Below, piece after piece: positions 7,935-15,615 of a stretch of 64,000 bases of DNA. This DNA is from Butyricimonas synergistica DSM 23225 (lineage in GTDB: Bacteria > Bacteroidota > Bacteroidia > Bacteroidales > Marinifilaceae), in contig NZ_KB903359.1 of the NCBI RefSeq assembly GCF_000379665.1, positions 283,998 to 347,997 on the forward strand, in the 5' to 3' direction. A model generated the notes under the pieces. It saw nothing but the letters and a program-made list of their open reading frames with translations. It ran no database searches and was not told the origin of the DNA. A program made the translations under genes and the position numbers. Positions within the stretch are counted from its first letter, which is position 1. Each line of letters begins with the position of its first letter.

Positions 7935-8312
7935 ATGAGGAAAAGAATCGATTTAGAGTACATTTTCTCATCGTCGGTAAGTATATTGTTCTCTCGTCTA
8001 AGTACCGCGCCGGGTCTAGCGGAGTGGTTTTCCGATGATGTGAAACATGATGGGAATATTTTCACCTTCGGGTGGGATGGTGTTGATGAGCAAGCCGAGC
8101 TTGTGGCTATGAAGAAAAATTCGTTTGTACGTTTTAAGTGGTTGGATGCGGACGATGAAGATGAATTTTTAGAGTTTTCTCTGCACGTGGAACCTTTGAC
8201 GGAAGAAGTGGCTTTAATTATCACTGACTTCGTGGATAGTGACGAGGAGGGTGACGAGATCGAGTTGTGGAATAAACAAATCGAGATGCTTCATCGGACG
8301 GTAGGAGGGTGA
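7935..8312 (+). CDS. START-like domain protein
   Basis: A 125-residue acidic cytoplasmic protein beginning MRKRIDLEYIFSSSVSILFS. This matches a small Bacteroidota family with a START/Bet v1-like fold related to AHSA1 proteins (residues 5-122: LEYIFSSS, FTFGWDG, VRFKWLDAD, LHVEPLTEEVALIITDF). Such folds hold a hydrophobic ligand or contact a chaperone; the specific role is unknown. It stands between the YihY-type gene and the LptF/G gene, and an interspersed palindromic element follows its stop. Confidence 0.75.
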   Translation: MRKRIDLEYIFSSSVSILFSRLSTAPGLAEWFSDDVKHDGNIFTFGWDGVDEQAELVAMKKNSFVRFKWLDADDEDEFLEFSLHVEPLTEEVALIITDFVDSDEEGDEIELWNKQIEMLHRTVGG

Positions 8313-8329
8313 TGCGCGAAGCACGTTGA

Positions 8330-8475
8330 GTCTGTAAAGTCCATAAGGTCTGTAAAGTCCGTAAAGTCACAATTGTCTTTCGGACACACTTGTCGGCAAC
8401 TTTGTTGCCGTGGACAAAGCGCCCGCAGGGTCTATTGACCTTACAGACTTTATAGACTTTACGGACTTTATGGAC
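8330..8475. repeat. Interspersed palindromic element, copy B
   Basis: It begins GTCTGTAAAGTCCATAAG and ends TTACGGACTTTATGGAC, the near reverse complement. The central hairpin is CGGCAAC-TTT-GTTGCCG (8394-8410). Compared with copy A the stem carries a G-to-A change compensated by C-to-T on the other arm. The element fills most of the space between the START-like and LptF/G genes. Confidence 0.75.
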
Positions 8476-8495
8476 AATTTTCGGTAGAATTTTTT

Positions 8496-8503
8496 TATCT
8501 TTG
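8496..8503 (+). promoter_or_regulatory. -7 box (TATCTTTG) for the LptF/G-fmt-pbpC run
   Basis: TATCTTTG fits TAnnTTTG and lies 59 bases before ATG 8563, just after palindromic copy B. It would drive three genes with little or no spacing. Confidence 0.5.
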
Positions 8504-8562
8504 TAAATTCATTCGTGAAGAGTTAGATAGAAAAATAAGAAAACCAATATAAGGTGCTAAAG

Positions 8563-10026
8563 ATGAAGAAGCTACACCTGTACATGCTGAAAAGCTTTGT
8601 CGGTCCTTTCGTGGCGACGTTTTTTATTAGTATGTTCGTCCTGATTATGCAATTCCTGTGGCGATATATAGATGATCTCGTGGGAAAGGGATTGGATGCG
8701 GACGTGATTATTCAGTTATTGTCATACGTGTCGTTGACTTTGGTACCGATGGGGTTGCCTTTGGCGGTGCTTTTGGCTTCAATCATGACTTTCGGGAGTT
8801 TGGGGGAAAATTACGAGTTGACAGCGTTGAAGGCGGCAGGTATTTCCCTTTACCGTATTATGCAGCCGCTCATCGTTTTAATTATCGTGTTCACGATCGG
8901 TGCTTTTTTCTTTTCTAATAACGTGCTTCCTTATGCGAACTTGAAAGCGAGTACTTTACTTTATGATATTAAAAAGCAAAAACCGGAATTGTCGTTGAAA
9001 GAGGGGATGTTTATTAATGACATAGAGGGGTATAGTATCAAAGTGGACAAGATAGACAAGAAGGATGGGATGATGTATAATATGTTGATATATAGCCATC
9101 CGAAAAACGGGCGTAGGGGTAATTTTGAAACGACTATCGCGGATTCCGGCATCATGAAAGCCAACGCATCCGGCAATTTTATGGAAGTGCAGTTGTATAA
9201 CGGGTATACTTACACGGATGAGGGGGGAAAGTCGGGAAACAAGGAAACGTATCCTTTCCGGAGGGTGAAGTTTGATAAGCAGTTCTTTGTGATCCCGCTG
9301 GCGGGGAACGAACTGCAACGTTCCGATGATGATTTGTTCAAGGATAGTTACGGGATGCTGAATATTGTGCAGTTGGAGACGGCTGTCGATTCTTTACAGA
9401 AACGATTGAATATTCAGAAACAAGGTACTCTTGACAGGATGCGGAATGATAATTATATGGTGAAGAAGAATCGGAGTCCACAGAGGGATAGCGTGTTCCG
9501 GGAGGAAACGGGTGAACAGGTGAAGGATTTGGATAGTTTGTACCAGCATTTTGATATAGAGGAACAGAAAAAAGCCGTGGATGAAGCCGTGAAACTGGCA
9601 AAAGGGGCACAAGAGAATTTGCGGTATAACGTGCAAGTGTATAACCGGGACGAAGCTGGTATCCGCAGGTATAATATAGAGTGGCACCGGAAGTTCACGC
9701 TTTCATTTGCTTGTTTTATCTTTTTCTTTATCGGAGCGCCTCTTGGGGGGATTATCCGGAAAGGAGGATTGGGAGCACCCGTGGTGGTGTCGATATTCTT
9801 GTTTATCATGTATTACATTATATGGATGATGGGAGAACGGGCTGCCCGCGAGGGAGCATTGGAGCCGTGGCAGGGAATGTGGATTTCATCTGTGGTGCTT
9901 TTGCCGTTGGGGGCGATATTGACTTACACGGCAATGACGGATTCTGCCGTGATGAGCAGCGAGTCTTACATGAATTTTATCAAGAAAATTATCGGGTTCT
10001 TTAAAAAGAAAAAAAAGGATGCGTAA
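8563..10026 (+). CDS. LptF/LptG family permease (lipopolysaccharide export)
   Basis: A 487-residue inner membrane protein with N-terminal helices (LHLYMLKSFVGPFVATFFIS; about 50-75 with LVPMGLPLAVLLASIMTFG; about 95-120) and C-terminal helices after residue 380 (FACFIFFFIGAPLGGIIRKG). A periplasmic beta-jellyroll-type domain and a charged coiled-coil-like stretch lie between. This is the YjgP/YjgQ fold; LptF and LptG form the membrane part of the LptB2FG ABC exporter that moves lipopolysaccharide from the inner membrane. It cannot be assigned to F or G with certainty. ATG 8563 follows AAGGTG; GTG 8554 is an alternative. The end overlaps fmt by 8 bases. Confidence 0.85.
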   Translation: MKKLHLYMLKSFVGPFVATFFISMFVLIMQFLWRYIDDLVGKGLDADVIIQLLSYVSLTLVPMGLPLAVLLASIMTFGSLGENYELTALKAAGISLYRIMQPLIVLIIVFTIGAFFFSNNVLPYANLKASTLLYDIKKQKPELSLKEGMFINDIEGYSIKVDKIDKKDGMMYNMLIYSHPKNGRRGNFETTIADSGIMKANASGNFMEVQLYNGYTYTDEGGKSGNKETYPFRRVKFDKQFFVIPLAGNELQRSDDDLFKDSYGMLNIVQLETAVDSLQKRLNIQKQGTLDRMRNDNYMVKKNRSPQRDSVFREETGEQVKDLDSLYQHFDIEEQKKAVDEAVKLAKGAQENLRYNVQVYNRDEAGIRRYNIEWHRKFTLSFACFIFFFIGAPLGGIIRKGGLGAPVVVSIFLFIMYYIIWMMGERAAREGALEPWQGMWISSVVLLPLGAILTYTAMTDSAVMSSESYMNFIKKIIGFFKKKKKDA

Positions 10027-10975
10027 GTTGAGAATCGTGTATATGGGAACGCCGGATTTTGCGGTGTATCCTTTGCAAAAGTTATTGGAAGCCGGGCAAA
10101 ATATCGTGGCGGTAGTGACGAACCCGGATAAACCCGCGGGACGGGGACAGAAGTTGCAGGAATCGGCGGTGAAGAAGTTTGCCGTGGAACGGGGATTGCC
10201 AGTGTTGCAACCGGAGCGTTTTCGTGACGAACAGTTTCTGGCGGAGTTGAAGGCGTTGGAGGCGGACTTGCAGTTGGTGGTGGCGTTCAAGATGTTGCCG
10301 GAGGTGGTGTGGAATATGCCACCGTTAGGTACGGTCAATTTGCACGCTTCTTTATTGCCCGATTACCGGGGTGCAGCGCCAATTAATTGGGCGGTGATGA
10401 ATGGGGAGCAATACAGCGGGGTGACGACTTTTCTTTTGAAACACGAGATAGACACGGGAAATCTGATATTCCAACAACGGGTGGATATTAGCGACACGAT
10501 GACAGCCGGAGAGTTGCACGATCAATTGATGTGTGCCGGGGCTGATTTGTTGGTGAAGACGGTGGAGGCGATGGCAGCGGGGGATTATCCCTTGCAGGAG
10601 CAGGTCGGTTTGCTGGCAGGACGTGAACCGAAGCACGCCCCGAAGATTTTCAAGGAGGACATGAAGGTCGACTGGCTCCGGGATTTGGATACGGTGTACA
10701 ATCATATTCGGGGCTTGGCGCCTTTCCCGACGGCTTGGACGGAATTGAAACATAAGGGAACGGGAGAGTGTGTTTCCATGAAGCTGTTCGCTGTCGAGCG
10801 AATGCCGGGAGAAAGTGACGGGAAGGTGAGGCTGGTTTCCGACGGGAAGAAGGTATTGGATGTTCACGTGAAAGGCGGTGTGATCCGGATTAAAGAATTG
10901 CAATTGTCCGGAAAGAAACGGATGAGGGTAGAAGAGTTCCTGCGAGGATTCCATATCGAAGAATATTCCTTATAA
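10019..10975 (+). CDS. fmt: Methionyl-tRNA formyltransferase
   Basis: A 318-residue enzyme that formylates the initiator Met-tRNA with 10-formyltetrahydrofolate. The catalytic triad is visible as Asn107, His109 (NLHASLLPDYRG) and Asp145 (HEIDTGNLI). The N-terminal Rossmann part starts RIVYMGTPDFAV and the C-terminal beta-barrel tRNA-binding domain spans about 205-318. Length is normal. It overlaps the 3' end of the LptF/G gene (GATGCGTAA) and lies 10 bases before pbpC, so the three are probably cotranscribed. Confidence 0.97.
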   Translation: MRKLRIVYMGTPDFAVYPLQKLLEAGQNIVAVVTNPDKPAGRGQKLQESAVKKFAVERGLPVLQPERFRDEQFLAELKALEADLQLVVAFKMLPEVVWNMPPLGTVNLHASLLPDYRGAAPINWAVMNGEQYSGVTTFLLKHEIDTGNLIFQQRVDISDTMTAGELHDQLMCAGADLLVKTVEAMAAGDYPLQEQVGLLAGREPKHAPKIFKEDMKVDWLRDLDTVYNHIRGLAPFPTAWTELKHKGTGECVSMKLFAVERMPGESDGKVRLVSDGKKVLDVHVKGGVIRIKELQLSGKKRMRVEEFLRGFHIEEYSL

Positions 10976-10985
10976 TATTTCGCAT

Positions 10986-13364
10986 ATGCATATCGGGCGA
11001 GATAAGATACGAAAACCGATGCTGAGAAGATGGATCGGGGGGAGTATGTTACTTGCCTTGCTTGTCGGTTGGTGGTTTTTCTTACCCGACCCCTTGTTTC
11101 GTGTACCTTATTCCACGGTAATTCTTGACCGGGATGATGAGATCATGGGAATGACGGTTGCCGAGGACGGGCAGTTTCGGGTGTCCGGTCGGGGACATTT
11201 GTCAGCGAAGTACGTGGCGGCTTTGCTTTGTTTCGAGGATAAGCGCTTTTGGGCGCACGAGGGTGTCGATCCTTGGGCTATAGCCAGAGCCTTGTTTCTG
11301 AACGTGCGAAGTGGTTCGGTGGTAAGCGGGGGAAGCACGCTGACTATGCAGGTGGTGCGGTTGTCACGGGAGAATCCGCCCCGGACGATCCCGGAGAAAA
11401 TACTGGAAATGTTCCTGGCGTTGCGGTTGGAACAGAGTTTCAACAAGTGGGAGATTCTGAATATGTACGTGGATCACGCTCCTTTCGGGGGAAATATCGT
11501 GGGTATACAGGCGGCGGCACTCAAGTATTTTAACCGTCAGCCAGACGAGTTGAGTTGGGCGGAAGCGGCTCTCCTTGCGGTATTGCCGAACGCTCCGGCT
11601 TTGATGTACCCGGGAAAGAATATGCCGGAATTGAAGGCGAAAAGGGACAAGCTGTTGCGGGAACTTAGTGAAACAGGGTATTTTGGAGAAGATGATCTGG
11701 CGGTTGCCACGGCAGAACCATTGCCCGAACGGATATACAGCCCGGAATGTATCGCACCGCATCTATTGGCGAAAGCCTACAAGCAGCGGAGGGGACAAAT
11801 TAATCCGACCTTTATTGATGCCCGGTTACAAGAGAGGGTGAACGAGATTGTGGCGAGGCATATCGACGTGCTGAAACATAATCATATCTATAATGCCGCA
11901 GTGCTGGTGGCGCATATCCCGACTGGGGAGGTGAGGGCTTACGTGGGGAATAGCCCTAAAGTACGGGAGAATGGAGGAAATCAAGTAGATATTATAACTT
12001 CCAACCGTAGTTCCGGTAGTATTTTGAAGCCGGCTTTGTACGCATTGATGCAGCAATCGGGGTATATCTTGCCGGGGAGTATCGTGTCGGATGTGCCTTC
12101 TCGTTTTGGCGGGTACACGCCTTCTAATTTTAACAAGGAGTTTCAAGGAGTGGTGCCTGCCGCTAAAGCTCTGTCCATGTCTTTGAATATCCCGTTTGTT
12201 CGTTTGCTGCGGGAATACGGGGTGGAGCATTTTTACGACGATTTGAAGAAGATGGGGATTACCACGCTGAACCGGAGGGCGGAAAATTACGGGTTGAGTC
12301 TTATCCTGGGAGGGGCGGAATGCAAGCTGTGGGACGTGTGTAATATGTACGGGGGAATGGCTTCAATATTGAGGCATTACTCGGAATGCGACGGGGCTAG
12401 TTTCGACCATGAGTTCCGGCGTTTGCGAGTGTGGGGCGATGAGCGGGCGGATAGTATGGAGATACGACAGAATGTGGTGACAGCTTCGGCGGTATGGTTA
12501 ACTTTTAAAGCCTTGCGGGATGTGGAACGACCGGATCTGGAGTCCGGGTGGAAGAATTTTGCATCATCCATGAATTTGTCGTGGAAGACGGGAACGAGTT
12601 TCGGGTTCCGGGATGCTTGGGCTGTCGGGGTGAACCCAGAATATGTGGTAGGAGTGTGGGTTGGCAATGCGGACGGTGAAGGACGACCCGGTTTGATCGG
12701 GGTGAGGGCTGCCGCTCCTATCTTGTTTGAAGTGGCTTCTTTATTGCGAACGAACGAACATTTTTTTATGCCCCGTGAGGAATTGGTTGAAACGGCGGTA
12801 TGCCGCAAGAGCGGTTATCGGGCTTCCGATATATGCCCGGAGAGGGATACCGTGTGGATTGCCCGTGCCGGGGAGAAGACGGCTGTCTGTCCTTATCATC
12901 GGTTGGTGAATCTGGATTTGGCGGGAAAGTTCCGTGTCGATTCGGAATGCGAGTCTGTCAACCGGATGAAAATAGAGCCTTGGTTCGTGTTGTCGCCCGT
13001 GCAGGAGTGGTATTATGCCCGTACACACGCGGATTACAAGAAATTGCCGCCCTATCGTGCGGATTGCCAGCGGGGACAGGATGACGTGATGGAGATGATC
13101 TACCCGCAACGGGGACTAAGGGTGTTTATTCCCAAAGATTTGGGAGGTGTCGTGAGGGGCGTGGTCTTCGAGATGGCTCATCGGGAGCCTTCGACGCTGG
13201 TGTACTGGCATATTGACGATCAATTTTGGGGAACGACCCGTTATCACCATCAACTGGAAGTCAATGTATCTCCGGGACGACACGTGTTGCACCTCGTGGA
13301 TGCCAAAGGAAATACGCTGCGACAGGGGTTTGTGGTGGTGGATGGAAGCGAGGATTGGAAATAG
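10986..13364 (+). CDS. pbpC: Penicillin-binding protein 1C
   Basis: A 792-residue bifunctional peptidoglycan synthase. One membrane helix (17-33) precedes a GT51 glycosyltransferase domain with catalytic Glu84 (CFEDKRFWAHEGVDPWA) and the GGSTLTMQVVR motif. The transpeptidase domain has the SxxK nucleophile Ser345/Lys348 (SSGSILKPALY) and KTG motif (SWKTGTSFGFRDAW). The last 90 residues match the penicillin-binding C-terminal domain of PBP1C. The common partner alpha-2-macroglobulin gene is absent; the gene instead follows fmt. The stop is one base from that of the convergent hydrolase gene. Confidence 0.95.
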   Translation: MHIGRDKIRKPMLRRWIGGSMLLALLVGWWFFLPDPLFRVPYSTVILDRDDEIMGMTVAEDGQFRVSGRGHLSAKYVAALLCFEDKRFWAHEGVDPWAIARALFLNVRSGSVVSGGSTLTMQVVRLSRENPPRTIPEKILEMFLALRLEQSFNKWEILNMYVDHAPFGGNIVGIQAAALKYFNRQPDELSWAEAALLAVLPNAPALMYPGKNMPELKAKRDKLLRELSETGYFGEDDLAVATAEPLPERIYSPECIAPHLLAKAYKQRRGQINPTFIDARLQERVNEIVARHIDVLKHNHIYNAAVLVAHIPTGEVRAYVGNSPKVRENGGNQVDIITSNRSSGSILKPALYALMQQSGYILPGSIVSDVPSRFGGYTPSNFNKEFQGVVPAAKALSMSLNIPFVRLLREYGVEHFYDDLKKMGITTLNRRAENYGLSLILGGAECKLWDVCNMYGGMASILRHYSECDGASFDHEFRRLRVWGDERADSMEIRQNVVTASAVWLTFKALRDVERPDLESGWKNFASSMNLSWKTGTSFGFRDAWAVGVNPEYVVGVWVGNADGEGRPGLIGVRAAAPILFEVASLLRTNEHFFMPREELVETAVCRKSGYRASDICPERDTVWIARAGEKTAVCPYHRLVNLDLAGKFRVDSECESVNRMKIEPWFVLSPVQEWYYARTHADYKKLPPYRADCQRGQDDVMEMIYPQRGLRVFIPKDLGGVVRGVVFEMAHREPSTLVYWHIDDQFWGTTRYHHQLEVNVSPGRHVLHLVDAKGNTLRQGFVVVDGSEDWK

Positions 13365-13365
13365 A

Positions 13366-14490
13366 TTATTTCTTTAATGTTTCTGCTGTATCGAATATCT
13401 TTTGTAGTCCTTCAGGAATTTGTTTGTAATAAATGTAATTCATATAATTTAGATCGTGGTTATGTCCTTTAAATATGAATACATGGAGATTTTCTTTATG
13501 AAGGCGTTCAAATTCATTTTTGATTTCATATACTTTTTCGACAGGAGTATTGGCATCCGAGTCTCCGTGAAAGATGTAAATAGGGATGTTTAGACGCGGT
13601 AATCTGGTTTTATTGGTTTCTAGTGCAAAGTGTTCTTTCAGCCAAGCGGAGGTTACTCTGAAATAATTATTCCATATGTATTCGTCATCATTATTTGTTA
13701 TGGCGCTAAGGAGTTTTTCATAAGTTGTATGGTTCAATAAACCAAAGTCTTTCTGTGAGATAACTCCGTCTTTATCGAGATCAAGATCATCGAATCTTGC
13801 GTTCCGTAAAATTTGTTGTCTCCCGTATGTCGCAATTTTACTTGTATCCGTGTATTCTTCCCGGGTAAAAATATTATCGTTATTCTTGTCGAAGAAGCTT
13901 TTGAGATTTACGATAGAACTAGCTCCTGAAAATTGCCATTTTATAATATCGCTTAAATTATCATGCGCATAACCTTGCAGGAATAATCCGTTAATGTTTA
14001 CTTTTTGACGGTCGGCAACAATACTGGCAATCATTGTACCTTCACTGATTCCATACAGGATGATGGGGGCTTTTTTTAATTGTTTGTTTTTCTTGAGTTT
14101 CTTGATAACGGTTTCGATATCAATAGCCTCGGTGACGGGCAGGTATTTTTTGTATTTCTCCCTGTCAATTTTATCGAAATAAGGAGCATCTTCTCCAAGA
14201 TCGACCCCTCTCCGGTTATAGGTAAACAATGCAATACCTCTTTTATTGAATTGTTCTGCGAATAAGTCCACGTAATTGAAATCATAGTTCCCGAATTTCC
14301 TATGATTCATATAGGTGTTCGGACCTGTGCCGGGAATCAATATAATAAGTTCTTTTATTTCATCCTGCGTGGGTAGGAATAGTTTACCGGTTAGTGTATC
14401 TCCGTCCGATAATTTGATCTTTATTATTTGTGCCGAGCAAATGAAGGATGAAATACAAAATATGGGAATTAGTAAGAACGATTTTTTCAT
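13366..14490 (-). CDS. Secreted alpha/beta hydrolase with two EF-hand loops
   Basis: A 374-residue protein with a signal peptide (cleavage after about Ala20). The hydrolase core shows the oxyanion segment LIPGTGPN, the nucleophile elbow GISEG (Ser149), an acid in HGDSDANTP (Asp312 or Asp310) and His in GHNHDL (343 or 345). Between core strands, the lid region holds two EF-hand loops: 201-212 (Asp, Asn, Asp, Ile, Thr, Glu at positions 1,3,5,7,9,12) and 237-248 (Asp, Asp, Asp, Val, Ser, Asp). It is an esterase or peptidase-like enzyme probably stabilised or gated by calcium in the periplasm. The gene is visibly richer in A+T than its neighbours, suggesting recent acquisition. Substrate unknown. 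Confidence 0.85.
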   Translation of the reverse strand: MKKSFLLIPIFCISSFICSAQIIKIKLSDGDTLTGKLFLPTQDEIKELIILIPGTGPNTYMNHRKFGNYDFNYVDLFAEQFNKRGIALFTYNRRGVDLGEDAPYFDKIDREKYKKYLPVTEAIDIETVIKKLKKNKQLKKAPIILYGISEGTMIASIVADRQKVNINGLFLQGYAHDNLSDIIKWQFSGASSIVNLKSFFDKNNDNIFTREEYTDTSKIATYGRQQILRNARFDDLDLDKDGVISQKDFGLLNHTTYEKLLSAITNNDDEYIWNNYFRVTSAWLKEHFALETNKTRLPRLNIPIYIFHGDSDANTPVEKVYEIKNEFERLHKENLHVFIFKGHNHDLNYMNYIYYKQIPEGLQKIFDTAETLKK

Positions 14491-14529
14491 GGTGATATAA
14501 TTGTAAAAAAATATCTAGGAGGCAGATTT

Positions 14530-14631
14530 ATATCCACCCCCTCTAACTTCTCCAGAAGGGAGTTTAGAGTTTAAAGTGAATGACTCGGTGATTTCGTGAT
14601 TTAATGCTTCCCGAAGCATTAAATCACGAAA
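14530..14631. repeat. Word-repeat element with a 19-bp perfect hairpin
   Basis: It starts with CCACCCCCTCTAACTTCTCC, AGAAGGGAG and TTTAGAGTTTAAAG words and then GACTCGGTGATT. At 14592-14631 two 19-base arms (TTTCGTGATTTAATGCTTC and its exact reverse complement) are separated by only CC. The hairpin sits 3 bases downstream of the short-chain dehydrogenase stop on the minus strand but no T tract follows, so it is not a standard terminator. Related words occur at 38451-38497, 39225-39255 and 52264-52304. Confidence 0.65.
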
Positions 14632-14634
14632 CTT

Positions 14635-15390
14635 TTATTGTCTGTTTACATCCCTGGAGCTCGCTTGTGCTGTCGGCATGATTTGGATGTCGTTCAAGCA
14701 GATGTGAGCGGGGCGGGTAACGGCAAAGACGATGGTGTCGGCGATGTCTTCTCCGGTAAGCGGGGTAATGCCCTTGTAAACATTGTCGGCGGCTTGTTGG
14801 TCACCTTTATAACGAACCACGGAGAATTCGGTTTCTACCATACCGGGGGCAATGTTGGTTACTTTGATGTTATGTTTCAACATATCGATCCGCATTGCCT
14901 TGGAAAGTGCATCAACGGCGTGTTTGGTGGCGCAGTACACGTTACCGCCGGGATAGACTTCCTTGCCTGCCACGGAAGCGATGTTCACGATGTGTCCTCT
15001 GTTGTTCTTTATCATCAAGGGGGCTACTTCGTGCGTGATGTAAAGTAAGCCTTTCACGTTTGTATCGATCATGCGTTCCCAATCATCCAGTACCCCATCC
15101 TGTATCGGGGAGGTTCCCACGGCAAGACCGGCATTATTCACGAGAACATCAATATTTTTCCATGCGTCCGGAATGTTGGAAATAGCGTTGTGTACTTCTT
15201 GTTGGTTACGAACATCGAATTGGAGAGCCAGTACATTTATGCCTTTTGTTTTCAATTCTTTTTCAAAAGCCGTTAAACGGTCACCCCGGCGTCCGGTGAT
15301 GATGATGTCATATCCGATTTCAGCCAATTTGTGGGCTGTTGCTTTTCCGATACCGGAAGTAGCTCCTGTGATTAATGCTATCTTGCTCAT
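14635..15390 (-). CDS. Short-chain dehydrogenase/reductase, YdfG-like
   Basis: A 251-residue classical SDR. The nucleotide-binding motif TGATSGIG (8-15), NNAG (85-88) and the catalytic Ser139, Tyr152, Lys156 (YCATK) are all present. The sequence through to the end is closest to the NADP-dependent 3-hydroxy acid/serine dehydrogenase type (YdfG), which oxidises L-allo-threonine, serine and 3-hydroxy acids. It is a soluble tetrameric cytoplasmic enzyme. Substrate assignment rests on general resemblance only. It is transcribed divergently from the FAD oxidoreductase and followed closely by a perfect 19-bp hairpin. Confidence 0.88.
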   Translation of the reverse strand: MSKIALITGATSGIGKATAHKLAEIGYDIIITGRRGDRLTAFEKELKTKGINVLALQFDVRNQQEVHNAISNIPDAWKNIDVLVNNAGLAVGTSPIQDGVLDDWERMIDTNVKGLLYITHEVAPLMIKNNRGHIVNIASVAGKEVYPGGNVYCATKHAVDALSKAMRIDMLKHNIKVTNIAPGMVETEFSVVRYKGDQQAADNVYKGITPLTGEDIADTIVFAVTRPAHICLNDIQIMPTAQASSRDVNRQ

Positions 15391-15504
15391 ATGTATATTT
15401 ATTTAAAAATCTGTTGTGCGAAGGTAGGGGTTAATTGAATCATTTGAAAATTTGGAAATATAAAAATGAGTCCGGTCTTGGAATTTTTCTTACTTTTGGG
15501 TTTT

Positions 15505-15614
15505 AGTTTTTTAATTTCAAGTTGAAATTTAAAAGTTATAGTTTGGCAGGTTACAGGTTGCAAGTTTGTTTCTTGCTAATTTGAACTTGTAACGTGTAAC
15601 ATTGTAACTTGTAA
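15505..15614. repeat. Word-repeat palindrome upstream of the FAD oxidoreductase
   Basis: AATTTCAAGTTGAAATT (15513-15529) is a perfect palindrome about a central G. Further on, CAGGTTACAGGTTGCAAGTTTG on the left is mirrored by iterated AACTTGTAAC and GTAACATTGTAAC words ending at the next start codon. It belongs with the other intergenic elements made of iterated words with a reverse-complement arm. Confidence 0.5.
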
Positions 15615-15615
15615 C

